64,000 bases of DNA from Streptococcus sanguinis (GTDB taxonomy: Bacteria; Bacillota; Bacilli; Lactobacillales; Streptococcaceae), in NCBI RefSeq assembly GCF_026781265.1, contig NZ_JAKUVC010000001.1, positions 1 to 64,000 of the forward strand, read 5' to 3'. Of the stretch, positions 16,966-26,605 are shown piece after piece. A program made the translations under genes and the position numbers. Positions within the stretch are counted from its first letter, which is position 1. Each line of letters begins with the position of its first letter. The notes under the pieces were generated by a model. It made no database searches, was not told the DNA's origin, and was given only the letters and a program-made list of their open reading frames with translations.

Positions 16966-19467
16966 TTATTTCACTACAATATTAACCAATTTATTTGGCA
17001 CACTAATCACTTTCACGACTTCTTTGCCGGCAATTTCAGATTTAATTTTCTCATCTGCCAGAGCGATTTCCTGCATTTCCTCACGGCTCAGGTCCTTAGC
17101 TACGACTAGCTTAGCACGAACTTTACCCTTGATTTGAACTACGATTTCGACCTCTGCCTCAACCAGCTTGCTTTCGTCATAAGTTGGCCAAGCTACGTAG
17201 GAAATGCTCTTGCCAGTTTGAGCTACTGCCTGCCAGAGTTCTTCAGCCAAGTGCGGTGCAAAAGGCGCTAGCAATTGGACAAAGCCTTTGGCATATTCGA
17301 CATAGAGTTTTTCTTCCTTGTTGGCTGCATTGACAAAGATCATGAGCTGGGCAATGGCTGTGTTAAACTTGAGCTCCTCAATCTGCTCTGTGACAGACTT
17401 GACTGTTTCGTTGTATACCTTGTCGAGAGCACCATTGTTATCCGCAACGATTTCTTTACTTGTAATCAAACGGTAGACCCGATCTAGGAACTTGCGGCTG
17501 CCTTCCAGACCTTCCTCGCTCCAAGCGATGGATGCATCCAGTGGCCCCATGAACATTTCATAGACACGCAGTGTATCGGCACCGTATTGCTCTACTACAT
17601 CATCTGGGTTGACCACATTCTTCAGAGACTTAGACATCTTAGCAGGCGCCTGCTCCAGCTCTTCTCCAGTTTCGATGTTGAAGAAAGAACCATCGCGTTT
17701 TTCCACCTTGTCTGTCGCCACTAGGGCACCTCGACTATCACGGTAGCTAGTCCCCAGAATCATCCCTTGGTTAAAGAGTTTTTGGAAAGGCTCTTTGGTT
17801 GGCACCACTCCGATATCATAGAGGAATTTGTGCCAGAAGCGAGCGTAGAGAAGATGGAGCACAGCATGCTCTGCACCGCCGATGTAAATATCAACTGGCA
17901 GCCAAGCCTTAAGCAACCCTTCATCTGCTAATTTCTCATTGTTGTGTGGGTCGATGTAACGCAGATAATACCAGCTAGAACCAGCCCATTGAGGCATGGT
18001 GTTGGTTTCGCGGCGTCCTTTGACACCGTCTTTGCGAGTCACTTCCAGCCAGTCAGTCAGATTGGCCAGAGGACTTTCACCAGTACCAGAAGGACGGATA
18101 TCCTTGGTTACAGGCAGGACAAGCGGCAGTTCATTTTCAGGGACAGCAGTTGAAGTACCATCTTCCCAATGAATGATTGGAATCGGCTCACCCCAATAAC
18201 GCTGACGGCTAAAGAGCCAGTCGCGCAGGCGATAGGTGACTTTTTCGTTTCCGACACCTTCTGCTTCCAGCCAAGCAACCATCTTGTCAATTGCGGTAGC
18301 CTTGTCTAAGCCATCTAGGAAGCCAGAGTTAATATGCGGACCATCTTCCGTATAAGCAGCTTCAACAACATTGCCCCCCTCTAGAACCGGAATAATCTCT
18401 AGGTTAAATTGCTTAGCAAACTCCCAGTCACGCTCATCATGCGCAGGAACAGCCATGATAGCTCCTGTTCCGTAGCTTGCAAGCACATAGTCGGCAATCC
18501 AGATGGGGATTTCCTTGCCATTGACAGGATTGATGGCATAAGCTCCTGTCCAGACACCAGTCTTCTCCTTAGCTAAATCAGTCCGAGCTAGGTCGGATTT
18601 GAGGCTGGCTGCGTGTTTGTAGTCTGCAACTGCTTGAGCTTGTTCTGCACTTGTAATGGCACCAACGAGAGCATGCTCTGGAGCCAAAACAGCATAGGTC
18701 GCTCCAAAAAGAGTGTCCGGACGAGTTGTAAAGACGGTGAAGTCCTTATCTGTGTCCTTAATCTTGAAGGTTACATTAGCACCGGTTGACTTACCAATCC
18801 AGTTGCGCTGCATATCCTTGATAGACTCTGGCCAGTCCAGCTCCTCCAAGTCATTGAGCAAACGTTCTGCATAAGCTGTGATTTTCAGCATCCACTGACG
18901 CATGGGTTTGCGGACAACTGGATAACCACCGCGCTCAGATGTTCCGTCTGGCAAGACTTCCTCATTTGCGATAGCCGTTCCCAGCTCTTCAACCCAGTTT
19001 ACTGGCACTTCAGCTTCATAAGCCAGGCCTTTTTCGTAAAGCTTGGTGAAAATCCACTGGGTCCATTTGTAGTAGTTGGGGTCAGTTGTATTCACTTCCC
19101 GATCCCAGTCATAGGAAAAGCCAAGAGCGTTGATTTGACGCTTAAAGTTGGCGATGTTTTCTGCTGTAAAGTCAGCTGGGTCATTCCCTGTATCCATGGC
19201 GTATTGCTCAGCCGGCAGACCAAAGGCATCCCAGCCCATAGGATGCAGGACATTATAGCCCTGAGCCCGCTTGTAGCGGCTGAGAATATCTGTCGCCGTG
19301 TAGCCCTCCGGATGCCCTACATGGAGCCCCGCTCCTGATGGGTAGGGAAACATGTCCAGCGCATAAAAGTTAGGCTTGTCCTTATCCGTACCTGTCTTAA
19401 ATGTATGGTGCTCTGCCCAATATTTCTGCCACTTGGGCTCGATTTCTTTGTGATTATAATAAGCCAT
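16966..19467 (-). CDS. leuS: Leucyl-tRNA synthetase
   Basis: This class I aminoacyl-tRNA synthetase charges tRNA-Leu. The signature HIGH-type motif is HVGHPEG in the Rossmann fold, the CP1 editing domain occupies roughly residues 225-415, and KMSKSLKN marks the second catalytic motif. An anticodon-binding domain and the C-terminal domain ([16 protein letters not shown]) follow. The chosen start (ATG at 19467 behind GGAGAAAAGA) gives 833 residues, the usual streptococcal length. The in-frame extension to 19548 has no ribosome-binding site. No T-box leader is seen. An extended -10 (TGGTATAAT) lies about 35 nt upstream. Confidence 0.97.
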   Translation of the reverse strand: MAYYNHKEIEPKWQKYWAEHHTFKTGTDKDKPNFYALDMFPYPSGAGLHVGHPEGYTATDILSRYKRAQGYNVLHPMGWDAFGLPAEQYAMDTGNDPADFTAENIANFKRQINALGFSYDWDREVNTTDPNYYKWTQWIFTKLYEKGLAYEAEVPVNWVEELGTAIANEEVLPDGTSERGGYPVVRKPMRQWMLKITAYAERLLNDLEELDWPESIKDMQRNWIGKSTGANVTFKIKDTDKDFTVFTTRPDTLFGATYAVLAPEHALVGAITSAEQAQAVADYKHAASLKSDLARTDLAKEKTGVWTGAYAINPVNGKEIPIWIADYVLASYGTGAIMAVPAHDERDWEFAKQFNLEIIPVLEGGNVVEAAYTEDGPHINSGFLDGLDKATAIDKMVAWLEAEGVGNEKVTYRLRDWLFSRQRYWGEPIPIIHWEDGTSTAVPENELPLVLPVTKDIRPSGTGESPLANLTDWLEVTRKDGVKGRRETNTMPQWAGSSWYYLRYIDPHNNEKLADEGLLKAWLPVDIYIGGAEHAVLHLLYARFWHKFLYDIGVVPTKEPFQKLFNQGMILGTSYRDSRGALVATDKVEKRDGSFFNIETGEELEQAPAKMSKSLKNVVNPDDVVEQYGADTLRVYEMFMGPLDASIAWSEEGLEGSRKFLDRVYRLITSKEIVADNNGALDKVYNETVKSVTEQIEELKFNTAIAQLMIFVNAANKEEKLYVEYAKGFVQLLAPFAPHLAEELWQAVAQTGKSISYVAWPTYDESKLVEAEVEIVVQIKGKVRAKLVVAKDLSREEMQEIALADEKIKSEIAGKEVVKVISVPNKLVNIVVK

Positions 19468-19631
19468 TCTTTTCTCCATTTTTTGTACTGTTTCTATTAT
19501 ACCATTTTCAAGGGATTTTGAAAGACGGAATCCAGTTTTCACTGACAAAAACTATAACTCATCTCTAAAGCGTTAGTCTTTGATTGACCTCTAAAATTAA
19601 AATTTGTATAATTCTGACCGGAGGAATAATC

Positions 19632-20195
19632 ATGAATTTACAAACTATTTTCACTTATGTTTTCTTTGTTATTTTTATTAGCACAGAAATGTGGATTAAA
19701 AATAAAACCAAGTCAAACAATGTAAACGACTCTGCAGATAAAGGGAGCCGCTACTTCATTATCGGCAGTGTTATCTGCTGCTTATTTTTGATAAACGGAC
19801 AATTTCTCGACTTTGTCCCCCACTTACCCAGCCTCACTATCTATCTTGGAATTCTCATCTCTCTAGCAGGATTCGCATTGCGGATATATGCAGTCAATTA
19901 TCTCGGAAAAAACTTTACACTGGCCGTTCAAACAACAGATAGTCAACAATTAGTAGACCATGGCCCTTATTCTATTGTAAGAAATCCTGCCTATACTGGC
20001 AGTATCTTGTCTATCCTTGGCCTATCGATTACATCACTAAATCCTCTGACAATCATTATCAGTCTTATTTTACTCGTGGTAGGATATAGTATTCGACTTA
20101 GAGTTGAAGAAAAAGCCTTAGGCAATCACTTTGGGAAAAATTACGAAGCTTATTGCCAAAAGGTTAGATATCGAGTTTTTCCTTGCATCTGGTAA
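19632..20195 (+). CDS. Isoprenylcysteine carboxyl methyltransferase (ICMT)-like membrane protein
   Basis: This 187-residue integral membrane protein has about four helices and the C-terminal ICMT/PEMT methyltransferase core. The SAM-binding signature is GPYSIVRNPAYTG (about 112-124), followed by a hydrophobic hairpin and RVEEKALGNHFGKNYEAY (about 155-172), the family's Glu/Tyr motif. I chose the ATG at 19632, which follows GGAGGAATAATC. The upstream in-frame start at 19584 lacks a site. Bacteria do not prenylate proteins in the usual way, so the substrate is probably a small lipid or isoprenoid acid. That is inference. Monocistronic. Confidence 0.85.
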   Translation: MNLQTIFTYVFFVIFISTEMWIKNKTKSNNVNDSADKGSRYFIIGSVICCLFLINGQFLDFVPHLPSLTIYLGILISLAGFALRIYAVNYLGKNFTLAVQTTDSQQLVDHGPYSIVRNPAYTGSILSILGLSITSLNPLTIIISLILLVVGYSIRLRVEEKALGNHFGKNYEAYCQKVRYRVFPCIW

Positions 20196-20203
20196 TCTCA
20201 CCA

Positions 20204-20251
20204 AAAAACAAGCCACGCTTTCAGCCCTACGGTTGAAAGGTAGCTTGTTTT
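20204..20251. terminator. Bidirectional terminator between convergent genes
   Basis: AAAACAAGC (20204-20212) pairs with GCTTGTTTT (20243-20251), with an inner CTTTCA/TGAAAG stem. It serves the ICMT-like gene on the plus strand and the glycosyltransferase on the minus strand. Confidence 0.75.
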
Positions 20252-20253
20252 AT

Positions 20254-21123
20254 TTATTCTCCAAACAGTTTGAGTTTGCTTTCAATTTCCTGATAGACCC
20301 GACTGGACTGCATACCGACGGCTGCAGCGCTGTCGCGACAATACTGGAGCAGGAAGGTGTAGTACTTGTAGTAGAAGCTCAGGTCATAGCCCAGCTTACC
20401 TAGAATGGCTAGTTGCTCCTCAAAACCTATAATCAAGTCTCGGAACCACTGCTCATTCCAAGTCATGGAGATGCTATTTGGCCGCAAGCGATAGTAATAG
20501 AGCGGTTCATTGAGGTAGATAATCTTCTCTGACTGAAGGTACAGCTTATAAGTTGTGAAGGCATCTTCGGCCACTCGGCCGACTGGATAGCGCACTGTAT
20601 CAAAGAGCTCACGCTTATAGAGCTTAGCCCAGGCACAGAGAAAAACACCGTCTACCATGCGACGTCTAGGGTGCTCCTCGATTATCTCTTCTCGCGTATA
20701 GAGGGTTTCAAAATGCTCTGTCGAATAGTAGAGGAAGGCTGAATCCTCTGCACGAAAGCTACAATGATGACCAATAGCAATATCCGCATCGTACTCCTTG
20801 AGCTTTTCATAAAGGCGGGCAACATGCTGCTCAGGCAGCCAGTCATCTGAATCCACAAAAATCAAATAGTCTGCACTAGAGTGCTCAATCCCTGTGTTGC
20901 GGGCACCGGACAAGCCTTGATTGTCCTGATGAATGAGACGAATCCTCGAATCCTGGTCAGCCAGCTCTTGGCAAATCTGGCCAGAAGCATCTGTTGAACC
21001 ATCATTGACTAGAATAATCTCCAGATTTTGATAGGTCTGACGACAGACGCTGTTCACACATTCTGCTAAATACTGCTCAACATTGTAAACAGGGATGATA
21101 ACACTGATTAATTCCTGAGACAT
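20254..21123 (-). CDS. Family 2 glycosyltransferase
   Basis: This 289-residue cytoplasmic GT-A enzyme transfers a sugar from a nucleotide donor. The nucleotide-binding start is ISVIIPVYNVEQYL. Conserved NDGSTD (about 40-45), GLSGARNTG (about 71-79) and the metal-binding FVDSDDW (about 90-96) are all present. The C-terminal part resembles capsule or wall-glycan GTs of streptococci such as Cps/Eps proteins. It stands alone rather than in a glycan cluster. Start supported by AGGAG before the ATG. The acceptor is unknown. Confidence 0.9.
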   Translation of the reverse strand: MSQELISVIIPVYNVEQYLAECVNSVCRQTYQNLEIILVNDGSTDASGQICQELADQDSRIRLIHQDNQGLSGARNTGIEHSSADYLIFVDSDDWLPEQHVARLYEKLKEYDADIAIGHHCSFRAEDSAFLYYSTEHFETLYTREEIIEEHPRRRMVDGVFLCAWAKLYKRELFDTVRYPVGRVAEDAFTTYKLYLQSEKIIYLNEPLYYYRLRPNSISMTWNEQWFRDLIIGFEEQLAILGKLGYDLSFYYKYYTFLLQYCRDSAAAVGMQSSRVYQEIESKLKLFGE

Positions 21124-21333
21124 GATAACTCCTATTCTTTTCCTGTCTTTTTATTATACATGATTTTTTAGGTTTGTGAGGTGTTTTTGGAAAATAAGTT
21201 TTTAAAGGATAGCTTTCTATTTTTAGACACATTTTGTTCTATTGTTCAATTGCTGTGTTTTTACACTTATAAAAATCTTTCGTTCTTTATTTTGTGCTAT
21301 ACTCGAATTAGAGATTTTAAGGGAGATTAGGAA

Positions 21334-22305
21334 ATGTTTGGATTCTTTTTCGTCGCGTTTGTGGCTGTCTTTGGCATCGTCTTTTTTATCAGTTATAAGC
21401 TACTTGAAGACAAGGAAGATACGGACTCAGATTGGTCGTCCAGCCAAAGCCCAGAGCCTGACTATTTCCAGCAAACCCAGACTGCCCCTTGGGAACTCAA
21501 ATATAACAAGGGAAAACAGGGAGAGTACCAGCTTGGTCAGGTCTTGAACCAGCTCCATGGCTATAAAAAGATCTTGTATAATCTCTACATCTTCAAAGAA
21601 AATGGCACGACCACCGAGATTGATGCCCTACTGATTCATCCATCTGGAATTTACATTTTTGAGTCAAAAAACTACAAGGGCTGGATCTTCGGCTCAGAAA
21701 ATCAGCAATACTGGACTCAGGTTCTTTCTGGAGGCCGCGGAAAATCTTACAAACATTCTTTTTTCAATCCCATTATTCAAAATAAAGTCCATCTCAAATG
21801 GCTCAGCTACTATCTCAACCAATACACGCCAAATCTATATTCTTATATCGTCTTTGGCAATGACTGTCAGCTCAAGGAAATCCATCTACACAGTGACAGG
21901 CATAAGGTTATTCAGACCTGGCAAGTGATTGGGGCAATTGACCGGCAGGCCTGCCAAAGTCCAGTCTGCCTGTCGCCCGAGCAGATTGACGACCTCTATC
22001 GTATGCTCCTGCCCTTGACCAAGCGAAAGCAGGTCATCAAAGAGCGCCATATTAACCGCATTGCTCAGAATAAACAGCGTAGAGAAGCTGAAAAGATCTG
22101 CCTTCGCTGCAAGCATGGATTGGTGCTCCGTACAGCATCCAAAGGTTCTAGGGCAGGTCAGCAATTTTGGGGCTGCTCCAATTTCCCTAGATGCCGCTTT
22201 ACTCAAAAATACCAGGAGCCAGTCTGCAGTCCGTCTGCTACGCAAACACCTAATTTTGGACAGCCTGTCGTGCAAAACCTAAATCAAACACAAAGCAACA
22301 GCTAG
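21334..22305 (+). CDS. NERD-domain protein with C-terminal topoisomerase-type zinc ribbon
   Basis: This 323-residue protein starts with one hydrophobic helix (2-22). A NERD domain (about 55-165), a putative nuclease-related fold, follows with KGKQGEYQLGQVLNQL, TTEIDALLIHPSGIYIFESKNY and a Gln-rich end. The D-x-n-E-x-K pattern (D in EIDALL, ESK) fits a PD-(D/E)xK-like site. The C-terminal zinc ribbon (about 252-290) has CLRC at one end and WGCSNFPRC at the other, as in topoisomerase I tails. It may be a membrane-tethered nucleic-acid processing protein. Function is not established. AGGGAG and AGGAA precede the ATG. Confidence 0.85.
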   Translation: MFGFFFVAFVAVFGIVFFISYKLLEDKEDTDSDWSSSQSPEPDYFQQTQTAPWELKYNKGKQGEYQLGQVLNQLHGYKKILYNLYIFKENGTTTEIDALLIHPSGIYIFESKNYKGWIFGSENQQYWTQVLSGGRGKSYKHSFFNPIIQNKVHLKWLSYYLNQYTPNLYSYIVFGNDCQLKEIHLHSDRHKVIQTWQVIGAIDRQACQSPVCLSPEQIDDLYRMLLPLTKRKQVIKERHINRIAQNKQRREAEKICLRCKHGLVLRTASKGSRAGQQFWGCSNFPRCRFTQKYQEPVCSPSATQTPNFGQPVVQNLNQTQSNS

Positions 22306-22325
22306 AATCTGCTGTTGCTTTTTTG
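22292..22325 (+). terminator. Terminator of the NERD-domain gene
   Basis: AAAGCAACAGC (22292-22302) and GCTGTTGCTTT (22311-22321) pair perfectly, followed by T residues. The stem overlaps the stop codon. Confidence 0.9.
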
Positions 22326-22353
22326 TAGATTATTCTTACTCTAGCTTGCAAAA

Positions 22354-23769
22354 CTAAGATTTTTTCTTCAAGCCAAGAAAGCCAGCCCCCAGCCCTAAGA
22401 GCCCGAGCCCAAGCAGATTGGTCAATAGACTGCTTTGGCTGCCGGTTTTAGGCAATTGTTTGGAAGAAGTTTGCTTAAGAGTTGGCTGTTGAGACGCTGC
22501 TTGAAAGTTCGTCTGGCCGCTTGTTTTGTAGGTCAGATTTTCCACCTGGCTCCCCTTTGGATCAGGCCTTGCAGGGGTTGGCTGCTGGGCTTGATTTTGA
22601 GAGGCCTGCTCCATATCGGCTAACGGCACGATACTCTTCATAAACTCATCTTGTGAAATGGCCCTTTCGTCAACTGCATCTTGAATACCAGTAAGACTGA
22701 CAAAATAGTAACGCGCCCAATCCTTGGTCAGTCGCTGAATACCAGCCAGACCAGCTCCTGGATACCAGAGCGGCTTGCTCACTTCTTCAGAAAATTTCCA
22801 GTCACCACCAACTTGAATACCAAGCTTGGCATCTGGGTCAGATTTTTCAGAAATACGCGCTTCGACAGAAACCAGAACAGCCCGAATGGTCTGAGGATTC
22901 GGAATATCACGAGCCTGATCAGAACCCCAGTGGGCAACCCGATCCTGCTTAGGTAAGACCTCAATAGCTGTTCCTCCGCCAACCAAGGCTTCCTGCCGTG
23001 CATCTCCTACGTAGCTGGACATATTCCCCTTGAACTGAGCAACCCATTGAACCCCTTGAGGGTGATCCACAATTTTCTCCCAGACATTGGAGTCCTTCCG
23101 AAGGACGAAAGCCTGCATGTTCCGAATATCCGCCCAAGCATTGCTGGCCTTATTGTCCGTCATTTCCATCACAACGCCCCAAGGATCAAACTCGTTCATC
23201 CATTTGCCACGTTCCTTGTCAAAGACAGCCTGCGCTTCTTCATCGGTCATTCCTTCGCCTTTATAAGCTAAGTAGTACCAATCAGCTGCTGGGTCATAAG
23301 TCGGACGACCTCCTAACACGACGGCTCCGCCATTAAATTGGCCAGGACCGCCATTAGGACCGCGCTTTTGACGCTCCCCATTTTCTTCAACGACATTTTC
23401 CTCCGACCAAACCCAGACATCCCCTTGATTGGCTCCCATCTGAGCAATGGCGCGCTGTTTCTGCTCATCGGACATGACCTGACTGGCTGGCAACTCGCTA
23501 GCAGCTGCAGCTGATTCGGTCTGACTTGCAGGAGCTGCTTGGGGTTCGGCCACAGCTGGATTTTCAGCCTCAGGACTTGCTTGCGCTGCTGGAGAAGCCG
23601 GCGTTTCAGCCACTGCGGCAGGGGCAGGTGCAACATCTTCTGCTTCAACTCTTGAGACAGCTGTAAAAGCTGCTAAGGACAAGAGGGAAGCACATAGCAG
23701 CAAGCCGCTCCCATACTTGGCAGCAGAAGCGGATTTTGCTAGGGCTTGCCAAGAAAACTTATTATTCAT
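22354..23769 (-). CDS. LPKTG-anchored surface protein of unknown function
   Basis: This 471-residue sortase substrate has an N-terminal signal peptide with a hydrophobic core near 19-37 and a probable cleavage near VEA-ED. An Ala/Pro/Glu-rich linker spans about 44-95. The unrecognised ectodomain (about 96-390) is rich in Trp (VWVWSEENVVEE, DPAADWYYLAYKGEGMTDEE, WYPGAGLAGIQRL). A Gln/Ser-rich wall-spanning stretch follows. LPKTG at 439-443, a hydrophobic helix and a KKK tail form the anchor. It is monocistronic and leftward. I do not recognise the ectodomain, and adhesion is only a guess. Confidence 0.85.
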   Translation of the reverse strand: MNNKFSWQALAKSASAAKYGSGLLLCASLLSLAAFTAVSRVEAEDVAPAPAAVAETPASPAAQASPEAENPAVAEPQAAPASQTESAAAASELPASQVMSDEQKQRAIAQMGANQGDVWVWSEENVVEENGERQKRGPNGGPGQFNGGAVVLGGRPTYDPAADWYYLAYKGEGMTDEEAQAVFDKERGKWMNEFDPWGVVMEMTDNKASNAWADIRNMQAFVLRKDSNVWEKIVDHPQGVQWVAQFKGNMSSYVGDARQEALVGGGTAIEVLPKQDRVAHWGSDQARDIPNPQTIRAVLVSVEARISEKSDPDAKLGIQVGGDWKFSEEVSKPLWYPGAGLAGIQRLTKDWARYYFVSLTGIQDAVDERAISQDEFMKSIVPLADMEQASQNQAQQPTPARPDPKGSQVENLTYKTSGQTNFQAASQQPTLKQTSSKQLPKTGSQSSLLTNLLGLGLLGLGAGFLGLKKKS

Positions 23770-23887
23770 ATCATTCTCCTTTCATAAGGCACAGAATCTA
23801 GCTTAATCAATGAAACAAGCAGACTGATTCACTGCTCTTAGCCTTCATTGATTCTGAATAACAAATAATCTCCCTGCAAAAACAAGC

Positions 23888-24817
23888 TCAGGGCAGAGGA
23901 TTCCCTGCGCTCTTGTATATCTTATACCAGTCAGCCCGAGAGAGCTCAATATCAAAAGCAGCCACCATTGAGCGAATTCGCTGCGGATTCATGGAGCCAA
24001 CAATCGGCTGCATTTGTGCCGGATGACGCAAAATCCAGGCGAGAACTAAGGCTTCAAAGGAAACTTGATAGTCTGACGCAAAGGCATGCAGAGTTTCTGT
24101 AAGCTGAGCATATTTAGGATGCTCCATAAAGAGTCCCTGGTTTAAGTCGACCTGAAATGGTGACCAAGGCTGAATTGTGATATGATGCAATCGACAATAG
24201 TCCAGCACACTACCATCCCGGACGATTGCTAACGGATTGAGCATATTGGCATTGAGCCCAGCATCCAGCATCGGAGTATGGGCAGGACCAAACTGCAGTT
24301 GGTTGGCAATCAGTGGCTGCTCCACACTTTTTTGCAGCAATTCTATTTGATAAGGATTTTGATTGCTGACTCCGAAATGGCGGACCTTCCCAGCCTGGTG
24401 CAGCTGTGAGAAAGCCTCAGCTACCTCTTCCGGCTCCACAAGAGCATCTGGCCGGTGTAGGAGGAGCACATCCAGATAGTCTGTCTGCAAACGCTCCAAG
24501 CTGGCTTCAACCGAACGAATAATATAATCCTTAGAAAAGTCAAAATGGTAGTTGGTGTGAACATCCCGCAGTCCGCACTTAGACTGGATGAGTACTCGAT
24601 CCCGGGGAATCTTAGACGAGCGAAGAGCCTGCGCAAACTTGGTTTCAGATTGGCCGCTAGCATAGACATCTGAGTGGTCAAAGAAATTAATTCCCACTTC
24701 TAATGCTGTTTCAAGAACGGAAACGATCTCTTCGGGAGCATGCTCTGCTAGACGCATGCAGCCCAAAACTAGCTGACTGGCTTCTTTCAGTTCATTCCCG
24801 ACTGTCATATATTTCAT
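23888..24817 (-). CDS. Aldo/keto reductase
   Basis: This 309-residue NADPH-dependent TIM-barrel oxidoreductase resembles the YdhF-type subfamily. The catalytic tetrad is complete: D47 and Y52 (NFFDHSDVY), K80 (IQSKCG) and H121 (LLLHRPD). A cofactor-binding C-terminal segment contains PIVGSMNPQRIRSM. It lies 9 nt downstream of bgaC on the same strand and is probably the last gene of the beta-galactoside operon. There it could reduce a sugar-derived carbonyl. The substrate is unknown. Confidence 0.9.
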   Translation of the reverse strand: MKYMTVGNELKEASQLVLGCMRLAEHAPEEIVSVLETALEVGINFFDHSDVYASGQSETKFAQALRSSKIPRDRVLIQSKCGLRDVHTNYHFDFSKDYIIRSVEASLERLQTDYLDVLLLHRPDALVEPEEVAEAFSQLHQAGKVRHFGVSNQNPYQIELLQKSVEQPLIANQLQFGPAHTPMLDAGLNANMLNPLAIVRDGSVLDYCRLHHITIQPWSPFQVDLNQGLFMEHPKYAQLTETLHAFASDYQVSFEALVLAWILRHPAQMQPIVGSMNPQRIRSMVAAFDIELSRADWYKIYKSAGNPLP

Positions 24818-24826
24818 CGCAGCACC

Positions 24827-26605
24827 TCATTTCTTATAGACTGGATGGTCAAGCAAGGACAACTCTTCAATCTTGACATTTTCAGTTTCAAAGACGATAA
24901 ATTCATTCTTTTCCTTAAGCAAGCCAGACGGCACATAGAGATAGTGAATTGGCCCTTCATTCCAGTAGCGGCCTAGGTTGAAGCCGTTGACCGAAATACA
25001 GCCCTTCCCATACTTAGAGCAGTCGATGAAGGTATCAGCGATATCATCCAACTCCGCTTCAAAGCGATAGAAGGTTGGTGCTTTGACTCTTTCCGGTGGA
25101 GCTGAGTAACAGTCTAGCTTGGCCAGCATTTCCTGGTCAAACTTGAGCGCATAATGCTTCCAGCCCTTGCGGAACTGGTGGTTAATCATGATACCACCCT
25201 TGACTCCCTTGGATTGACTGGGTGCGCCCAGCTTGTAACCATAGTTGACACGCCCCATATTTTCCACCAGCACATCAATCTGAATCCGCTCGGTATCAGC
25301 TGAGAAGAGCATCTCATCACCAATTTCTTCCCGATACTGGGTAGCCAGGTGCTCCTGATTGATATAGAAATGACAGCGGTCATGAGTCTCCAATGCCTTG
25401 AGCCTTTCCTCATGGTATTGATTTTTGATATCGGAACGGTAGAGGATATAGCCATGATTCTGCCCAATCTGCTCCATAGGCTGTGGATAATCCAGCAGAA
25501 TTTCCTCTGTGATATCCGCTGCCACATCCAGCAGGTTTGCAGTCCCAAGCAGTGGAAAACTGCCATAGGCCTTGGCCTGTCGGCTAATAGGCTCCATCTG
25601 CTCAAGCTCTGGAAAGACCTCGTGGATCACCCGCTGAACAGCGTAGTATTTCTCGGTTGGCTGCCCCCACTCAGTAATGGGTGCGTCAAAATCATAGGAG
25701 GTAATCTGCGGCAAATCCTTGGTCTTTCGAGCCGAACAGCCACTGATAAAACCAAAATTGGTCCCACCTCTCAGTAGGAAAAGGTTCATGCTGCCCAGCT
25801 GCAGCATTTCTTTGACATCCTGAGCCAAATCTTCTGCCTCTCGCCGAACGATTTCCTCGCTCCAGCGGCTGAACCAGCCATCCCAAAACTCAGTACACAT
25901 AAGCGGCCATTTCTTGCCATAGCGCTCCATAAAAGCTCGCAGATTATCTGTATTTTCCTTGGGCTGAGATCCGTAATTCCCCGTCACAAAAATATCATCC
26001 TCAATCAAGGTCCCAGACTCCAAAGCCTCTATCCATGTCCCATCAGAGGTAAAGAGGGGAACCGTAACGCCACGTACCTTCATCATCTGCGCAATGCTGC
26101 GCATGTAAGCCTTGTCCTCGGCATAAGAACCGTATTCATTTTCCACCTGCATCATGAGGATAGGACCGCCTTGATCACTCTGATAGGGCAGAAGCTTGGG
26201 AAATAGCCAGTCATAGAAATGACTGACCTTTTCCAGAAAAAGCGGATGATTGACCCGCAGGCGCATCGAAGGATATCTCAAGAGCCAAGCCGGCAGGCCG
26301 CCAAAGTCAAACTCTGCACAGATGTAGGGCGTCGGACGGACAATGAGATAAAGCCCCATCTCCTCAACCAACTTGAAGTATGCTTCAAAATTCAGCATGC
26401 CCTCTGCCTGAAACTGACCTTCTTGAGGCTCATGCAATGCCCAAGGAATATAGGTTTCTACCGTATTAAAGCCTAAAGCTTTAAGATTGTAAAGGGTATC
26501 TCGCCACTGGTCTGGATGAAGCCGGAAATACTGAATAGCTCCCGATAAAATCTTAAAAGGTTTGCCATCCAGGTAAAATTCATCTTTAATTTCAAATTTT
26601 GCCAT
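24827..26605 (-). CDS. bgaC: GH35 beta-galactosidase BgaC
   Basis: This 592-residue GH35 enzyme removes terminal beta-galactose. Pneumococcal BgaC, of nearly the same length, prefers Gal-beta-1,3-GlcNAc. The barrel starts FKILSGAIQYFRLHPDQW. The acid/base Glu157 lies in VENEYGS and the nucleophile Glu239 in CTEFWDGWF. C-terminal jelly-roll domains follow, ending in FNLGRYWNEGPIHYLYVPSG. There is no signal peptide or LPxTG, so the enzyme is cytoplasmic or released unconventionally. It immediately follows a PTS permease and so probably acts on an imported disaccharide. Confidence 0.96.
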   Translation of the reverse strand: MAKFEIKDEFYLDGKPFKILSGAIQYFRLHPDQWRDTLYNLKALGFNTVETYIPWALHEPQEGQFQAEGMLNFEAYFKLVEEMGLYLIVRPTPYICAEFDFGGLPAWLLRYPSMRLRVNHPLFLEKVSHFYDWLFPKLLPYQSDQGGPILMMQVENEYGSYAEDKAYMRSIAQMMKVRGVTVPLFTSDGTWIEALESGTLIEDDIFVTGNYGSQPKENTDNLRAFMERYGKKWPLMCTEFWDGWFSRWSEEIVRREAEDLAQDVKEMLQLGSMNLFLLRGGTNFGFISGCSARKTKDLPQITSYDFDAPITEWGQPTEKYYAVQRVIHEVFPELEQMEPISRQAKAYGSFPLLGTANLLDVAADITEEILLDYPQPMEQIGQNHGYILYRSDIKNQYHEERLKALETHDRCHFYINQEHLATQYREEIGDEMLFSADTERIQIDVLVENMGRVNYGYKLGAPSQSKGVKGGIMINHQFRKGWKHYALKFDQEMLAKLDCYSAPPERVKAPTFYRFEAELDDIADTFIDCSKYGKGCISVNGFNLGRYWNEGPIHYLYVPSGLLKEKNEFIVFETENVKIEELSLLDHPVYKK

